A stretch of DNA of 42,787 nt from the NCBI GenBank assembly GCA_023257655.1, contig JALRBQ010000063.1, positions 1 through 42,787 on the forward strand. Reading direction: 5' to 3'. Both the position numbers and the translations under genes were made by a program. The notes beneath the pieces were generated by a model. That model made no database searches, was not told the DNA's origin, and worked only from the letters and a program-made list of their open reading frames with translations. Positions 1 to 9,227 of the stretch are shown here, piece by piece (position 1 is the first letter of the stretch; every line of letters starts with the position of its first letter). The stretch comes from Pseudomonadales bacterium. GTDB taxonomy: Bacteria; Pseudomonadota; Gammaproteobacteria; Pseudomonadales; Pseudohongiellaceae.

Positions 1-854
1 TGATAAAGCTCGCCAAACCGCATCATTGTGTTAGCACCAATGAGGAAAAAGTGGCGCACCAGTTGACGGGTAAACTGCTCCTCAGCACTGAGGAACTCCG
101 CTTTAGCCGTCTTGTTAGATGTGTAAGTGATGAGTGCACGACTAATGCGACGGTACTCATCATCTGTGTAGGTGCTACGGCGCAAGCTGTCAGCATCCAC
201 GCCTCTGCGGCTGATGCTGGGAAACACGTAGTGCTGCACTGAGTGCAACCCCTCATCAAAAGCCCATTTGCAAAGGGCGTTGATAGTGGCTTGCTCATTT
301 TTGATAGTGACGTCTTTGGCGCCCTTCTGCTGGCGATATTGCTGGTAGCCCTGCAGGCTCTTGCTCTCCAAGTCGCTGAGCCTTGTGACGCTGCTTCGCT
401 CACTGCGCCCAACAATGCCGCAATATGTGACAAAGTGATTTAGCTGCGACTTGATGGTGCCCCAGCGCCCCTCAGTGATGGAGCCGCGCTTAACGTCCAC
501 CTCCCAACGATGCTTGAGGTACTCCTCAGCCGCTTGTTGCACTGTAGGGCTGAAGATGCGCTTGCCAGAATTGAGATTGGCTTTGATAGCGAAGAACTCG
601 TTCTCCGCGCGCTCCACAGCTGTATCCAAGTGCTTGGTTTTCAGCGTCTTGCGAACGTACTTGCTTTCTTCGCTAATCCACATGCGAAAGTGCCAGTACC
701 CACCGCTTTGCTGGGTTCTGACGATTTCTGCTTTTCCGCCGTAGATAGAGTGTTTGTCCGTTAGGAAGGACTGGGTAGGAGCTGTGCGCTTGCTGCGCTG
801 TTTTTGAGTTCTCGTATTGTCTATCACTAATGCTACACGGGCTGCTGCTGTCAT
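1..854 (-). CDS. Tyrosine recombinase (phage-type integrase), 3' end outside window
   Basis: An uninterrupted minus-strand frame runs from the ATG at 854 to the left edge (284 codons, no stop), so the C-terminus is missing. Residues about 95-175 look like a SAM-like core-binding domain. The visible frame ends in GANTMMRFGELY, which matches the first catalytic box of tyrosine recombinases; Arg279 would be the first catalytic arginine. The later H-x-x-R and nucleophilic Tyr boxes lie outside the window. The start is supported by a purine-rich AGAGAG about 6 bases upstream. The gene reads away from guaA and its 5' end lies 215 bp from the guaA stop codon. This is the usual placement for an island integrated at the guaA 3' end. 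It could be a phage, ICE or genomic-island integrase; the window does not show which. Confidence 0.88.
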   Translation of the reverse strand, partial: MTAAARVALVIDNTRTQKQRSKRTAPTQSFLTDKHSIYGGKAEIVRTQQSGGYWHFRMWISEESKYVRKTLKTKHLDTAVERAENEFFAIKANLNSGKRIFSPTVQQAAEEYLKHRWEVDVKRGSITEGRWGTIKSQLNHFVTYCGIVGRSERSSVTRLSDLESKSLQGYQQYRQQKGAKDVTIKNEQATINALCKWAFDEGLHSVQHYVFPSISRRGVDADSLRRSTYTDDEYRRISRALITYTSNKTAKAEFLSAEEQFTRQLVRHFFLIGANTMMRFGELY

Positions 855-877
855 GCTTACCTCTCTGAGTTAACGTG

Positions 878-1021
878 CTCATACATGGTAAGCCCCATCA
901 CATGTGTATCAGCGTCAAGTACGCTTAGCACTCATACATGATACTTATGATGCGCAATAATCGCTACCGTTTGTAACTTCGCTTGTAAAAAAGCCCCAAA
1001 AACGGGGCTCTTTGTAACTTC
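878..1021. repeat. Two pairs of short direct repeats between integrase and guaA
   Basis: CTCATACATG occurs at 878-887 and 931-940. TTTGTAACTTC occurs at 970-980 and 1011-1021. Both pairs are exact and in the same orientation. The second pair flanks the guaA terminator. Short spaced direct repeats beside an integrase gene are typical of arm-type integrase binding sites, but this role is inferred from position only. Confidence 0.5.
987..1013 (-). terminator. Rho-independent terminator after guaA
   Basis: AGCCCC (992-997) and GGGGCT (1004-1009) form a 6-bp GC-rich stem around a 6-base loop. Read on the minus strand the stem is followed by a run of five to six T. It lies about 60 bp past the guaA stop and would also insulate the integrase gene from guaBA transcription. 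Confidence 0.75.
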
Positions 1022-1068
1022 TTTGCAACTCGCAAACCTATATAAATCAATAGCTTAGCGCCACCCCG

Positions 1069-2649
1069 TTACTCCCACTCAATCGTTGCAGGTGGCTTGC
1101 TGGAGATGTCGTAGCTGACGCGGGAGACCGCGGCGATTTCATTCATTATGCGATTCGACACCGTTTCCAACAACTCGGCCGGCAGCCGTGCCCAACGGGC
1201 TGTCATGAAATCGATGGTCTCCACAGCGCGGAGCGTGATTACATAGGCATAACGTCGCGCATCACCAACAACACCAACTGACTTTACCGGAAGGAAAACG
1301 GCGAAGGCCTGGCTGACCTTATTGTAATAATCAAAACGGTGCAGTTCTTCGATGAATATCGCGTCGGCCTGCCTGAGGATATCGCAGTAGTCTTTCTTCA
1401 CTTCCCCGAGCACGCGTACGCCAAGTCCAGGACCCGGGAACGGATGACGGTAAACCATGTCATACGGCAGGCCCAGCTCCAGGCCGATCTTGCGTACTTC
1501 ATCCTTGAACAGCTCGCGCAGCGGTTCGACAAGTTGCATCTTCATGTCAGCTGGCAATCCGCCAACGTTGTGATGTGACTTGATGACGTGAGCCTTGCCC
1601 GTCTTCGAACCAGCAGACTCAATGACATCCGGATAAATCGTACCCTGAGCCAGCCAGTGGACATCCTGCAGTCGCGCCGCCTCGGCATCGAAGACTTCGA
1701 TGAAGGTATTGCCGATAATCTTGCGTTTCCTTTCAGGATCATCGACTCCTGCGAGTTTCGACAGAAACAATGCTTCGGCATCGGCTCGAATGACCTTGAT
1801 GCCCATGTTCTTCGCGAAGGTTGCCATGACCTGGTCGCCTTCATGCAGGCGCAGCAGGCCGTTATCGACGAATACACACGTCAACTGGTCGCCGATAGCC
1901 TTGTGCAACAGGGCGGCGACGACTGATGAATCCACTCCCCCGGAAAGACCTAGCAGCACCTTGTCGGAACCCACTTGTGCTCGCACCTTGGTAATCGCAT
2001 CTTCGATGATGCTCGCCGAAGTCCACAGACTCTGACAACCGCAGATCGTGTGGACGAAACGCTCAAGCAAGCGCAATCCTTGCAGGGTATGCGTGACTTC
2101 AGGATGAAACTGAATACCGTAGAACGACCGTTGAGGATCGTACATCGCCGCAATCGGCGCGCTCTCGGTAGCAGCGACGAGCTTGAAACCCGGCGGCACT
2201 GCCGTGACTTTGTCGCCATGGCTCATCCAGACGTCAAGCTGAGGCTTGCCACTGTCGGAAAACCGATCCTCGATGCCATCAAACAAGGGGTTTGCTTCGA
2301 CCACATCCACCTGGGCGAAGCCAAACTCCGACTTCGCCGAAGCCTCGACCTTGCCGCCGAACTGCTCCGCCATTGCTTGCATACCGTAGCAGATGCCTAG
2401 AATCGGCAGTCCTGCCTCGTAGAGAAACGGTGCCGGCAAGGGTGACTCGCTGGTGTTCGCGGATTCGGGACTGCCCGAAAAAATAATGCCCTGGGGAGCG
2501 AATTCGGCAAACAGCGCCTCATCAACCGCGTAATCCCAGATTTCACAATACACGCCCAACTCGCGCACACGCCTTGCAATGAGTTGCGTGTACTGGGAAC
2601 CAAAATCGAGAATAAGAATTTTCTGGCTATGAATGTTTGTCGCTGTCAT
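1069..2649 (-). CDS. guaA: GMP synthase (glutamine-hydrolysing)
   Basis: Cytosolic enzyme that aminates XMP to GMP with glutamine and ATP, the last step of guanine nucleotide synthesis. The 526-residue length is normal for the family. The N-terminal class I glutamine amidotransferase domain has the nucleophile Cys87 in GICYGMQ and the His182/Glu184 pair in FHPE. The ATP-pyrophosphatase domain has the P-loop SGGVDSS at 236-242. The C-terminal dimerisation domain ends in the conserved KPPATIEWE. It lies 290 bp downstream of guaB in the same orientation, as in the usual guaBA operon. The 3' end is intact although an integrase gene abuts it, as expected when an island restores the target gene end on integration. 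Confidence 0.98.
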   Translation of the reverse strand: MTATNIHSQKILILDFGSQYTQLIARRVRELGVYCEIWDYAVDEALFAEFAPQGIIFSGSPESANTSESPLPAPFLYEAGLPILGICYGMQAMAEQFGGKVEASAKSEFGFAQVDVVEANPLFDGIEDRFSDSGKPQLDVWMSHGDKVTAVPPGFKLVAATESAPIAAMYDPQRSFYGIQFHPEVTHTLQGLRLLERFVHTICGCQSLWTSASIIEDAITKVRAQVGSDKVLLGLSGGVDSSVVAALLHKAIGDQLTCVFVDNGLLRLHEGDQVMATFAKNMGIKVIRADAEALFLSKLAGVDDPERKRKIIGNTFIEVFDAEAARLQDVHWLAQGTIYPDVIESAGSKTGKAHVIKSHHNVGGLPADMKMQLVEPLRELFKDEVRKIGLELGLPYDMVYRHPFPGPGLGVRVLGEVKKDYCDILRQADAIFIEELHRFDYYNKVSQAFAVFLPVKSVGVVGDARRYAYVITLRAVETIDFMTARWARLPAELLETVSNRIMNEIAAVSRVSYDISSKPPATIEWE

Positions 2650-2752
2650 GTAGTAACTGCACCAGTAGGGCGTGAATAGAAAGTTATTTTACGAGCCTGA
2701 AAATCAGTATCTGCCAGTCATCGCAACGTCAAATTTTAAAAATAGGATATAG

Positions 2753-2777
2753 CTGGTGCCCCCTGTGCCAGCACCAG
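2753..2777 (-). terminator. Small inverted repeat in guaB-guaA spacer
   Basis: CTGGTGC (2753-2759) and GCACCAG (2771-2777) form a perfect 7-bp stem with an 11-base loop. On the minus strand a T-rich stretch follows about 12 bases later. It could be a weak terminator or attenuator between guaB and guaA; there is no direct evidence for either. Confidence 0.3.
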
Positions 2778-2845
2778 TCCGGAAATTACCTGTGAAAGAA
2801 TCTCTTATTGGCCAAGAATGATTCATGGCGGGTGCGAGACGAGGC

Positions 2846-2904
2846 AAATGCCGATAAAAAAGCGGAGCGTACACGTAGTACGTGAGCATTTTTTATCCGC
2901 ATTT
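2846..2904. repeat. 59-bp imperfect palindrome between guaB and guaA
   Basis: The axis is at 2875. CGTAC (2868-2872) pairs with GTACG (2878-2882). After a short mismatched interior, the outer arms AAATGC-x-GATAAAAAA (2846-2861) pair with their complement at 2889-2904 with one mismatch in 16. Flanking sequence on both sides shows weaker symmetry. The size, symmetry and intergenic position resemble REP/BIME-type extragenic palindromes. It could also act as a bidirectional terminator because both strands carry a T-run in one arm. Confidence 0.7.
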
Positions 2905-2939
2905 AACGAAGTATCGTGCCTGCCAGGGATTATTCCCAG

Positions 2940-4409
2940 CTAACTCACCCTGTAATTAGGGGCTTCTTTGGTGATGGAAACGTCGTGGACATGCGACTCA
3001 CTCATCCCGGACGCTGTAATCTTCACAAATTGCGTCTTCGTCCGCATCGACTCGATGTCCGGTGAGCCGGTATAGCCCATGCTCGAACGCAAACCACCCA
3101 TTAACTGATGAACAATCGCTGACATCGTGCCTTTGTAGGGAACCCTGCCCTCGATGCCTTCCGGGACCAGCTTCTCCGTGCCAGAGTCGATATCCTGGAA
3201 ATAGCGGTCACTCGAACCCTGAGAGTGCGACATGGCCCCCAACGAACCCATTCCACGATAGGCTTTATAACTGCGACCCTGATACAACTCTACCTCACCC
3301 GGCGCTTCCTCGGATCCCGCCAGCAGACTGCCCACCATCACTACATTGGCACCGGCAGCGATAACTTTGGCAATGTCGCCGGAATAGCGAATACCACCAT
3401 CAGAGATCACGCACACATCAGTGCCCTTCACAGCTTCGACGACATTGGCAACGGCGGTAATCTGCGGAACGCCGACGCCAGTGACGATGCGCGTGGTACA
3501 GATGGATCCCGGACCGATACCAACCTTGACTGCATCAGCACCCGCCTTAACGAGCGCCCGGGCTGCATCGGCGGTGGCGATATTGCCACCGACGACGGAA
3601 ATTTCCGGGTATCTCTGCTTGATCCGTTTGACCTGATCGAGTACGCCCTGCGAATGGCCGTGTGCGGTGTCGACCACAACGACATCGACACCCGCTTCGA
3701 TGATCGCATCTACACGATCCACCGAATCGGCACCCGTACCCACGGCAGCGGCTGAACGCAGCCGACCGAGTTCGTCTTTGCAGGCATTGGGGAAATCTTC
3801 AGACTTGCGTATATCCTTCAAGGTGATGAGACCCTTGAGCTCATAATCGTCGCTCACAACCAGCAGCTTCTCGATGCGATGCCGGTGCAGCAATTCCTTG
3901 ACTTCATCGATATGGAAGTTTTCCTTCACAGTAACCAGACGGTCTTTGGGAGTCATGATCGACTTCACCGGCGCATCCATATTGATCTCGAAGCGCACAT
4001 CCCGGCTGGTGACAATACCTACCAGTCCGGTGCCATCCATCACCGGCATGCCGGAGATATTGTTCTCGTTCATCAAGGCAACCAGATCCCGGACTGTGGC
4101 CGTGACAGGAATTGTGATCGGGTCCTTGACCACACCACTCTCGAATTTCTTGACGAAGCGTACTTCCCGGGCTTGCTTCTCCACACTCATGCTCTTGTGA
4201 ATTACCCCGATACCGCCTTCCTGGGCCATAGCAATCGCGAGGCGAGCCTCGGTCACTGTGTCCATGGCAGCTGAAATAAGGGGAATATTCAACGCGATTG
4301 AACGCGTCAATTGAGTAACGAGACTTACTGATTTGGGCAGAACGGTGGAGTGTGCAGGCAGGAGCAGTACATCATCAAATGTTAGGGCCTCTTCAGCAAT
4401 ACGCAACAT
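2940..4409 (-). CDS. guaB: IMP dehydrogenase
   Basis: Oxidises IMP to XMP with NAD+, the committed step of GTP synthesis. The frame is open to 4481, but the ATG at 4409 gives the conserved family start [16 protein letters not shown] and 489 residues, essentially the same length as E. coli GuaB, so that start is chosen. Residues about 93-205 form the tandem CBS (Bateman) regulatory module inserted in the TIM barrel. The catalytic Cys304 sits in [11 protein letters not shown], and a GGIR phosphate-binding loop follows. guaA follows on the same strand. Confidence 0.98.
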   Translation of the reverse strand: MLRIAEEALTFDDVLLLPAHSTVLPKSVSLVTQLTRSIALNIPLISAAMDTVTEARLAIAMAQEGGIGVIHKSMSVEKQAREVRFVKKFESGVVKDPITIPVTATVRDLVALMNENNISGMPVMDGTGLVGIVTSRDVRFEINMDAPVKSIMTPKDRLVTVKENFHIDEVKELLHRHRIEKLLVVSDDYELKGLITLKDIRKSEDFPNACKDELGRLRSAAAVGTGADSVDRVDAIIEAGVDVVVVDTAHGHSQGVLDQVKRIKQRYPEISVVGGNIATADAARALVKAGADAVKVGIGPGSICTTRIVTGVGVPQITAVANVVEAVKGTDVCVISDGGIRYSGDIAKVIAAGANVVMVGSLLAGSEEAPGEVELYQGRSYKAYRGMGSLGAMSHSQGSSDRYFQDIDSGTEKLVPEGIEGRVPYKGTMSAIVHQLMGGLRSSMGYTGSPDIESMRTKTQFVKITASGMSESHVHDVSITKEAPNYRVS

Positions 4410-4437
4410 AAGATTTACCACTATCCACAAAAACGAG

Positions 4438-4443
4438 AGTATA
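4438..4443 (-). promoter_or_regulatory. Possible -10 element for guaB
   Basis: On the minus strand TATACT lies about 28 bases upstream of the guaB ATG. No convincing -35 hexamer is seen at the standard distance, and no PurR-like palindrome was recognised in the 199-bp guaB upstream spacer. Confidence 0.35.
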
Positions 4444-4608
4444 CAGAGTGCACCTGCCCTTGTATAGATTGGCAGTGACACAACACCTCGATACGCGCCA
4501 CCTCCGTTGCTACCTACATACGGGTTTCGATAGTGACAACCCCGAATACTTGCATCAAGCGAGCTCAGTATTCAAACTAGGCGCTCTGTCGCCAATGACG
4601 CACCTCCT

Positions 4609-5433
4609 ATGCCAGATTCCCGGACCCTTCTGCAGACAGCGTTACGTGAACCGACCCTGCATTTCTTCCTGATCGCGGCGCTGATTTTCCTCTTCTATGC
4701 ATTGGGTCAGTCCCGCGCTCAGAATACGCTGGAAATCAATCAGAGTGACATCGACACCCAACTCTTCCTCCAGGAACTCTCCAGCGGTCAAGCGCTGTCT
4801 GAAGAACAGCGCCAGTACGTCACCTCTCGCTATATAGAAGACCAGATCCTCGTGCGGGAGGCACTCGACCGCAATCTCGACGACGATGCCCGCATCCACG
4901 ATATTCTGGCGCAAAAAATGCGCCATATTCTCAGTGGCGAGATCATTCAGCCGACAGCTGAAGAGTTGGAGACGTATTACTCGGCTAACGCCGAACGCTA
5001 TCGGACATTTGAAACGATCACAAACGATGAACTCGTCTTCAATACTCGGGAAGATCTGCCGGACAGCATTCATAAGTTGCTGCGGGAAGGTGCCGAACCG
5101 GAAGTCATGTTGGCCCTGTCTCCGGGCAATGTCGCCCCCCTGGCCAATGTCAATCCAGTCGATCTGGCCAACATCTTCTCGGACGAATTTGCCGACTCGG
5201 TACTTGGTGCCAGCACCGGGGAATGGACAGGACCATTCGTCAGCAATCGCGGCCAACACTGGCTGCGCATTACCGATCGCAAAGCGGCATCTGTGCCCGC
5301 GTTGGAGGACATCGCCGATCGTGTCCGACTCGACTGGATCGCCGAGGAAGAAGAGGCTCGTCTGCAGCAACAGATCGATGCCCTGTGGTTGCGCTACCGG
5401 ATTGTGATTACCGACGACACCGGGGAAAATTGA
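4609..5433 (+). CDS. Membrane-anchored parvulin-like peptidyl-prolyl isomerase
   Basis: The 274-residue protein has one N-terminal membrane segment (about residues 17-34, in the context REPTLHFFLIAALIFLFYAL) and a periplasmic remainder. The YIEDQILVREALDRNLD and LAQKMRHIL segments match the SurA/PpiC-type N-terminal helices. The region from about 130 to 250 with STGEWTGPFVSNRGQHWLRI resembles a divergent parvulin domain. It lies immediately upstream of the HupE/UreJ-like gene with a 1-bp gap, so the two are probably co-transcribed; this pairing recurs in other bacteria. No good Shine-Dalgarno precedes the ATG. The fold assignment is fairly secure; enzymatic activity is uncertain because the domain is divergent. 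Confidence 0.7.
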   Translation: MPDSRTLLQTALREPTLHFFLIAALIFLFYALGQSRAQNTLEINQSDIDTQLFLQELSSGQALSEEQRQYVTSRYIEDQILVREALDRNLDDDARIHDILAQKMRHILSGEIIQPTAEELETYYSANAERYRTFETITNDELVFNTREDLPDSIHKLLREGAEPEVMLALSPGNVAPLANVNPVDLANIFSDEFADSVLGASTGEWTGPFVSNRGQHWLRITDRKAASVPALEDIADRVRLDWIAEEEEARLQQQIDALWLRYRIVITDDTGEN

Positions 5434-5434
5434 C

Positions 5435-6424
5435 GTGCGATATCAGTTCGGTTTGATAGCGATGGTGCTGCTCCTGCTCAGTGCCGGCAGCCTTGATGCC
5501 CATGATATAGATGTGACCGGAGTAGCCCGTGTCTTCATGGACGAGTTGCCGGGTAATGACTACCAGCTCTCTATCGTCGACCAGCAGGTACCACCGCTGT
5601 TTAATGTCGAACGCATCCTGCCCGCACGCTGCTCCGGCCTTCCACCTGGCTCCTACAGCTACCGCTTCCACTGCGAACCTGCCCTGAACGCGGAAGATGC
5701 ACTCACTTTTCCGTGGGCGCTGGAAGGCGTGGTCATGATCGCTCGCTGGCAGACCGGCAATGATGTGTCCGGGTATTTTCCTGGCTCGGGCACGACAGTC
5801 GAAATTCCGATGTCAGATCTCAAGGCGGACGCCGGCTCTCTCGGCAGCCTCGCCGCCCGCTATCTTCAACTTGGGATCGATCACATTCTGGGCGGTATCG
5901 ATCATCTGTTGTTCCTGCTGGGTCTGCTGTTACTGCTGCGGGGATTCTGGCGGCTCGTGAAGACGATCACCGCATTTACGGTTGCCCACAGCATAACGCT
6001 GGCCTGCGCCGTGCTCGGCATTTTTCCCGTCCCCAATGCACCGATAGAGGTACTGATCGCTCTCTCGATCGCTTTCCTGGCGCGGGAAGTCATTTTAGGT
6101 CAGCGCGGCGAACGCACGCTCGTGCATGAGAGTCCCTGGATCGTCGCGTTTCTGTTCGGCTTGATCCATGGTTTTGGTTTCGCTGCCGCTCTCGGCGAAC
6201 TGGGGCTCAGCGACGCCGACATTCCGTTGGCGCTGCTGTTTTTCAATGTCGGCGTGGAACTGGGCCAGCTCGCCTTCATCGCCGCCCTGTCAGTGTTGAA
6301 TTATCTGGCTGCACGTTTACTGGCCCCGTTTGTTTACAGCATCGAGCGCGGTCTGGCTTACGGACTTGGCGGTATTGCCACGTTCTGGTTTATCGAACGC
6401 CTGCCTAACCTGCTCAGTGTCTGA
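5435..6424 (+). CDS. HupE/UreJ-family membrane protein
   Basis: 329 residues. A signal peptide (ending near LDAHD) is followed by a soluble periplasmic domain of about 130 residues, then six or so membrane segments. The hallmark is LGIDHILGGIDHLLFLLGL near residue 145, with His-Asp-His repeats that in HupE/UreJ proteins are thought to bind nickel or cobalt. A second conserved patch is LIHGFGFAAALGELGL. The start is a GTG one base after the upstream stop codon, consistent with translational coupling. Substrate is not known for this two-domain subgroup, and no urease or hydrogenase genes are present here, so a metal-permease role is an inference from the family. Confidence 0.8.
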   Translation: MRYQFGLIAMVLLLLSAGSLDAHDIDVTGVARVFMDELPGNDYQLSIVDQQVPPLFNVERILPARCSGLPPGSYSYRFHCEPALNAEDALTFPWALEGVVMIARWQTGNDVSGYFPGSGTTVEIPMSDLKADAGSLGSLAARYLQLGIDHILGGIDHLLFLLGLLLLLRGFWRLVKTITAFTVAHSITLACAVLGIFPVPNAPIEVLIALSIAFLAREVILGQRGERTLVHESPWIVAFLFGLIHGFGFAAALGELGLSDADIPLALLFFNVGVELGQLAFIAALSVLNYLAARLLAPFVYSIERGLAYGLGGIATFWFIERLPNLLSV

Positions 6425-6435
6425 GGGCGACTCGC

Positions 6436-6879
6436 CTAATGCGACTGGTATTGCTGGTGGCAGGACTCGCAAGGGGGATACAGGGCGTCATTGCCGGCTG
6501 CCGAGAGCGCATCTTCATCCTTGCTTGCCACTGCCGCGAGCACCTGCCGGGCGGCGGCGATCATCTGCGCATTATAGGTCTGCCAGTCAGCCTCCCTGGC
6601 CTGAGCTTGCTCGTCGGCGCTGGCGCCACCCGCCATCAACAAATTGCCTGCCGCCATCACGGTCAATGCGGCATTTTCAACGGCTTGCCATTCCGCATCC
6701 GTCTGTAGCTGGTATGCCCCCCAAATGGTACTGGTCATCGGAGTAATGATCGCATTCATGATTTGCTTGACGGAGAGTAACGGCGCCGTCGCCTTATCCT
6801 GGGAGATTGCCGGCAGGGCTGGTACGAGCAGCACGCTCGCCAGTCCCAGTTGCAGCAGGGTTTTGACTGTTCGATTCAT
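6436..6879 (-). CDS. Cytochrome c'-like periplasmic haem protein
   Basis: 147 residues with a clear signal peptide ending near LPAIS. The body is predicted all-helical and the single haem motif CESCH (137-141) lies at the extreme C-terminus. This layout is that of four-helix-bundle cytochromes c' and c556, which bind NO/CO or carry electrons in the periplasm. The stop is 11 bp from the HupE-like stop, so the genes are convergent. The 294 bp between this gene's start and the next gene show no coding sequence or clear motif. Confidence 0.8.
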   Translation of the reverse strand: MNRTVKTLLQLGLASVLLVPALPAISQDKATAPLLSVKQIMNAIITPMTSTIWGAYQLQTDAEWQAVENAALTVMAAGNLLMAGGASADEQAQAREADWQTYNAQMIAAARQVLAAVASKDEDALSAAGNDALYPPCESCHQQYQSH

Positions 6880-7173
6880 CGCTGGTTACCTGTCACTTTG
6901 AGTAGTATGGCTAATGGGGGTGTCCGCCACTGGTTACGTTGTAGCAGACCGTATTGAGCGGACCCTGATGCAGGTCAATGCCTTACACAGCTGGCGCAGA
7001 GACAGCCGATCCGCAGCAACCCGCGCATTGTACCCTACTGACAGCATGCCGGCTTGGCAGAGTCGATGACTCCGGTATTTTTCATCAACAAAGGCCGTGA
7101 ATTCTGGTTTAATTGGCCTTATGCGGCGGGACAGGAGCGTTCCGTTTCCGGCCATCACCAACGGGGGAACACG

Positions 7174-8109
7174 ATGCGCACTTCAACTCTCACAAAACTC
7201 AGTATGCTTGTCCTGCTATTCGGAATCGGCACCGGTGCCAGAGCCGAGCTCTGGGACGAAGTCGAGCACGGCTACGCGGACAACGATGGCGTCAGAATCC
7301 ATTATGCAACGATTGGCGAAGGTCCGCTCGTGGTCATGGTGCATGGCTTTCCGGATTTCTGGTACACGTGGCGCGACCAGATGGAAGGCCTGAAGGATAA
7401 TTTCAAGGTCGTAGCCATCGACCAACGCGGCTACAACCTGAGTGACAAACCGGCTGGTGCGGAGAACTATAACATGCGCTATCTGGTAACCGATATCGCG
7501 GCCGTCATCCGTCATTTTGATGCGGAAAAAGCCATCGTCGTAGGTCATGACTGGGGCGGCGTCGTCGCCTGGCAATTCGCCTTCGCGATGCCGGAGATGG
7601 TCGACAAACTCGTTATCCTGAACCTGCCCCATCCCAATGGCATGGGTCGGGAACTGGCCAACAACCCAGATCAACAGGCCAATAGCGCCTATGCCCGCGC
7701 CTTCATTGCAGGTTCGTCATCGGATCCCGATATATTCTTCGGCATGCCGATGACCGCGCAGAATCTGGCGGGCTGGGTAACTGATCCCGCCGCCCGGCCA
7801 CGGTATGTCGAAGCCTTCACGAATTCCAATTTCTACAGCATGCTTGCCCTCTACAAACAAAATTATCCGCGACCCGATGCAGCCCCCACTCCGGCGCCAC
7901 CCATCCTGCAGATGCCCGTGCTGATTTTTCACGGCCTGAAAGACACTGCATTGAATTCTGATGGACTCAACAATACCTGGGACTGGATCGATGCTGACAC
8001 AACCATTGTCACGGCACCCAATTCCGGTCATTTCGTGCAGCAAGATGCCGCACAACTGGTCACCAGCACCCTGAAGTGGTGGTTGCTGGCCAGACCCTTA
8101 TCAACCTAA
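7174..8109 (+). CDS. Exported alpha/beta-hydrolase, epoxide-hydrolase type
   Basis: 311 residues from the ATG at 7174, preceded by GGGGGA at a good distance; this start places a signal peptide (cleavage near GARA) at the N-terminus. The earlier in-frame ATG at 7054 would bury that signal. The oxyanion-hole motif HGFPDFW lies at 57-63. The nucleophile is Asp126 in GHDWGG, the aspartate form found in epoxide hydrolases and haloalkane dehalogenases. Asp257 (GLKD) and His286 (NSGHF) complete a plausible triad. A cap domain spans about 155-245. Most soluble epoxide hydrolases are cytosolic, so secretion is notable. The unknown secreted gene at 8163 follows after 53 bp. Confidence 0.85.
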   Translation: MRTSTLTKLSMLVLLFGIGTGARAELWDEVEHGYADNDGVRIHYATIGEGPLVVMVHGFPDFWYTWRDQMEGLKDNFKVVAIDQRGYNLSDKPAGAENYNMRYLVTDIAAVIRHFDAEKAIVVGHDWGGVVAWQFAFAMPEMVDKLVILNLPHPNGMGRELANNPDQQANSAYARAFIAGSSSDPDIFFGMPMTAQNLAGWVTDPAARPRYVEAFTNSNFYSMLALYKQNYPRPDAAPTPAPPILQMPVLIFHGLKDTALNSDGLNNTWDWIDADTTIVTAPNSGHFVQQDAAQLVTSTLKWWLLARPLST

Positions 8110-8162
8110 TCAGCCGAGGGTATCGGCCTAGCGTCGGGGCGAGCGCCTCAAAGAGGGAGAAC

Positions 8163-9197
8163 ATGTTAACACTCACAACCAGACTGCCTGTGCTGTTGGC
8201 AGTGCTGACACCTATCGCACTCGCCTTGTCGGCGGGCGCAACCGCACAGGATTATGTCCGCCCAACCACCGAATTCGGCGTTCCCGACCTGCAGGGCACC
8301 TGGTCGGCGGCATCGATCACCAACCTCACTCGCCCCAATGGCGTCGAGCAACTGGTGGTCACCGCTGCCGAAGCGATCGAACTCGAACGCTCCAATATCT
8401 GGAATCGGGTCGGTGCCGAACAGAATGGTGTCCAGGAAGTCGCCCTACCGGACGCTGGCGACAGGGCCGCGGCCTTCAACACCCGGGGCTATAATTATTT
8501 CTGGATTGATCCCGGTACACACCTGGGCATTGTGCGCGATGAGATCCGCACGTCGTGGATTACCAATCCCCCAAATGGGCAGATCCCTTACTCGGAAAGC
8601 GGTCGCGCGCTGCAGCGCGATCCCGCTGGCGTGCCGCGCATGGGCAGTTTCGATGGCCCGGAGACACGACCCCTCGCCGAACGCTGCCTGCTGAGCTTCT
8701 CCAATGCAGGCGGACCGGTGATGCAGAACGGCTTGTACAACAACACTTACCAGATTGTGCAGGCCCCGGGCTATGTCATGATTCTGGTGGAAATGGTGCA
8801 CGATGTCCGGATTATCCGGCTGGACAAGGATCACTCCGATAACGGCATCAGGCGGTGGCTGGGTGACTCGGTCGGCTGGTACGAGGGCGATACCCTGGTG
8901 GTAAAGACGGTCAATCCGCATCCTCTTCAACGCGCACTCATTACCGACGCCGGCGAAGTCACCGAACGCTTCACGCGCTGGTCTGAGGACCAGATACTCT
9001 ACGAATTCACCGTGGACGACCCGAGCTTGTATACGCAGACCTGGGGCGGTGAGATGAGCCTCAATCGCTCGGCGGAACCGCTCTATGAATATGCCTGTCA
9101 TGAAGGCAACCACTCGTTCCCGGGCATCCTGGCCGGTGCTCGTCGCCTGGAAGCGGATGGCGAGAAGGTGGGTGAAAATCTCGAGGTGGAACGATGA
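8163..9197 (+). CDS. Secreted protein of unknown function (DLQGTW...YACHEGN type)
   Basis: 344 residues from the ATG at 8163, which is preceded by GAGGGAG and gives a signal peptide ending near GATAQ. The mature N-terminus has VPDLQGTWSAASITNLTRP, a central WYEGDTLVVKTVN motif and a C-terminal YEYACHEGNHSFPGILAGAR. This motif set recurs in a large family of secreted proteins that I recall as common in acidobacteria and marine gammaproteobacteria. I know no assigned function. No cofactor motif is obvious; two cysteines (about 190 and in the ACHEGN motif) could form a disulfide. Confidence 0.75.
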   Translation: MLTLTTRLPVLLAVLTPIALALSAGATAQDYVRPTTEFGVPDLQGTWSAASITNLTRPNGVEQLVVTAAEAIELERSNIWNRVGAEQNGVQEVALPDAGDRAAAFNTRGYNYFWIDPGTHLGIVRDEIRTSWITNPPNGQIPYSESGRALQRDPAGVPRMGSFDGPETRPLAERCLLSFSNAGGPVMQNGLYNNTYQIVQAPGYVMILVEMVHDVRIIRLDKDHSDNGIRRWLGDSVGWYEGDTLVVKTVNPHPLQRALITDAGEVTERFTRWSEDQILYEFTVDDPSLYTQTWGGEMSLNRSAEPLYEYACHEGNHSFPGILAGARRLEADGEKVGENLEVER

Positions 9198-9227
9198 CTG
9201 GATGGCAACCGCCGACGTATTGCCGTC

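Noticed and set aside
23-433. Minus-strand 136-residue ORF at the left end
   Set aside because: It is out of frame with the integrase reading frame that spans the same bases and has a low-complexity Ser/Thr/Arg composition with no motif.
2704-2889. Small ORF in the guaB-guaA spacer
   Set aside because: It overlaps the 59-bp palindrome, has no ribosome-binding site and no similarity to known small proteins.
4642-5370. Long minus-strand ORF over the PPIase gene
   Set aside because: It is fully antisense to a coding region with recognisable parvulin features and is explained by base composition.
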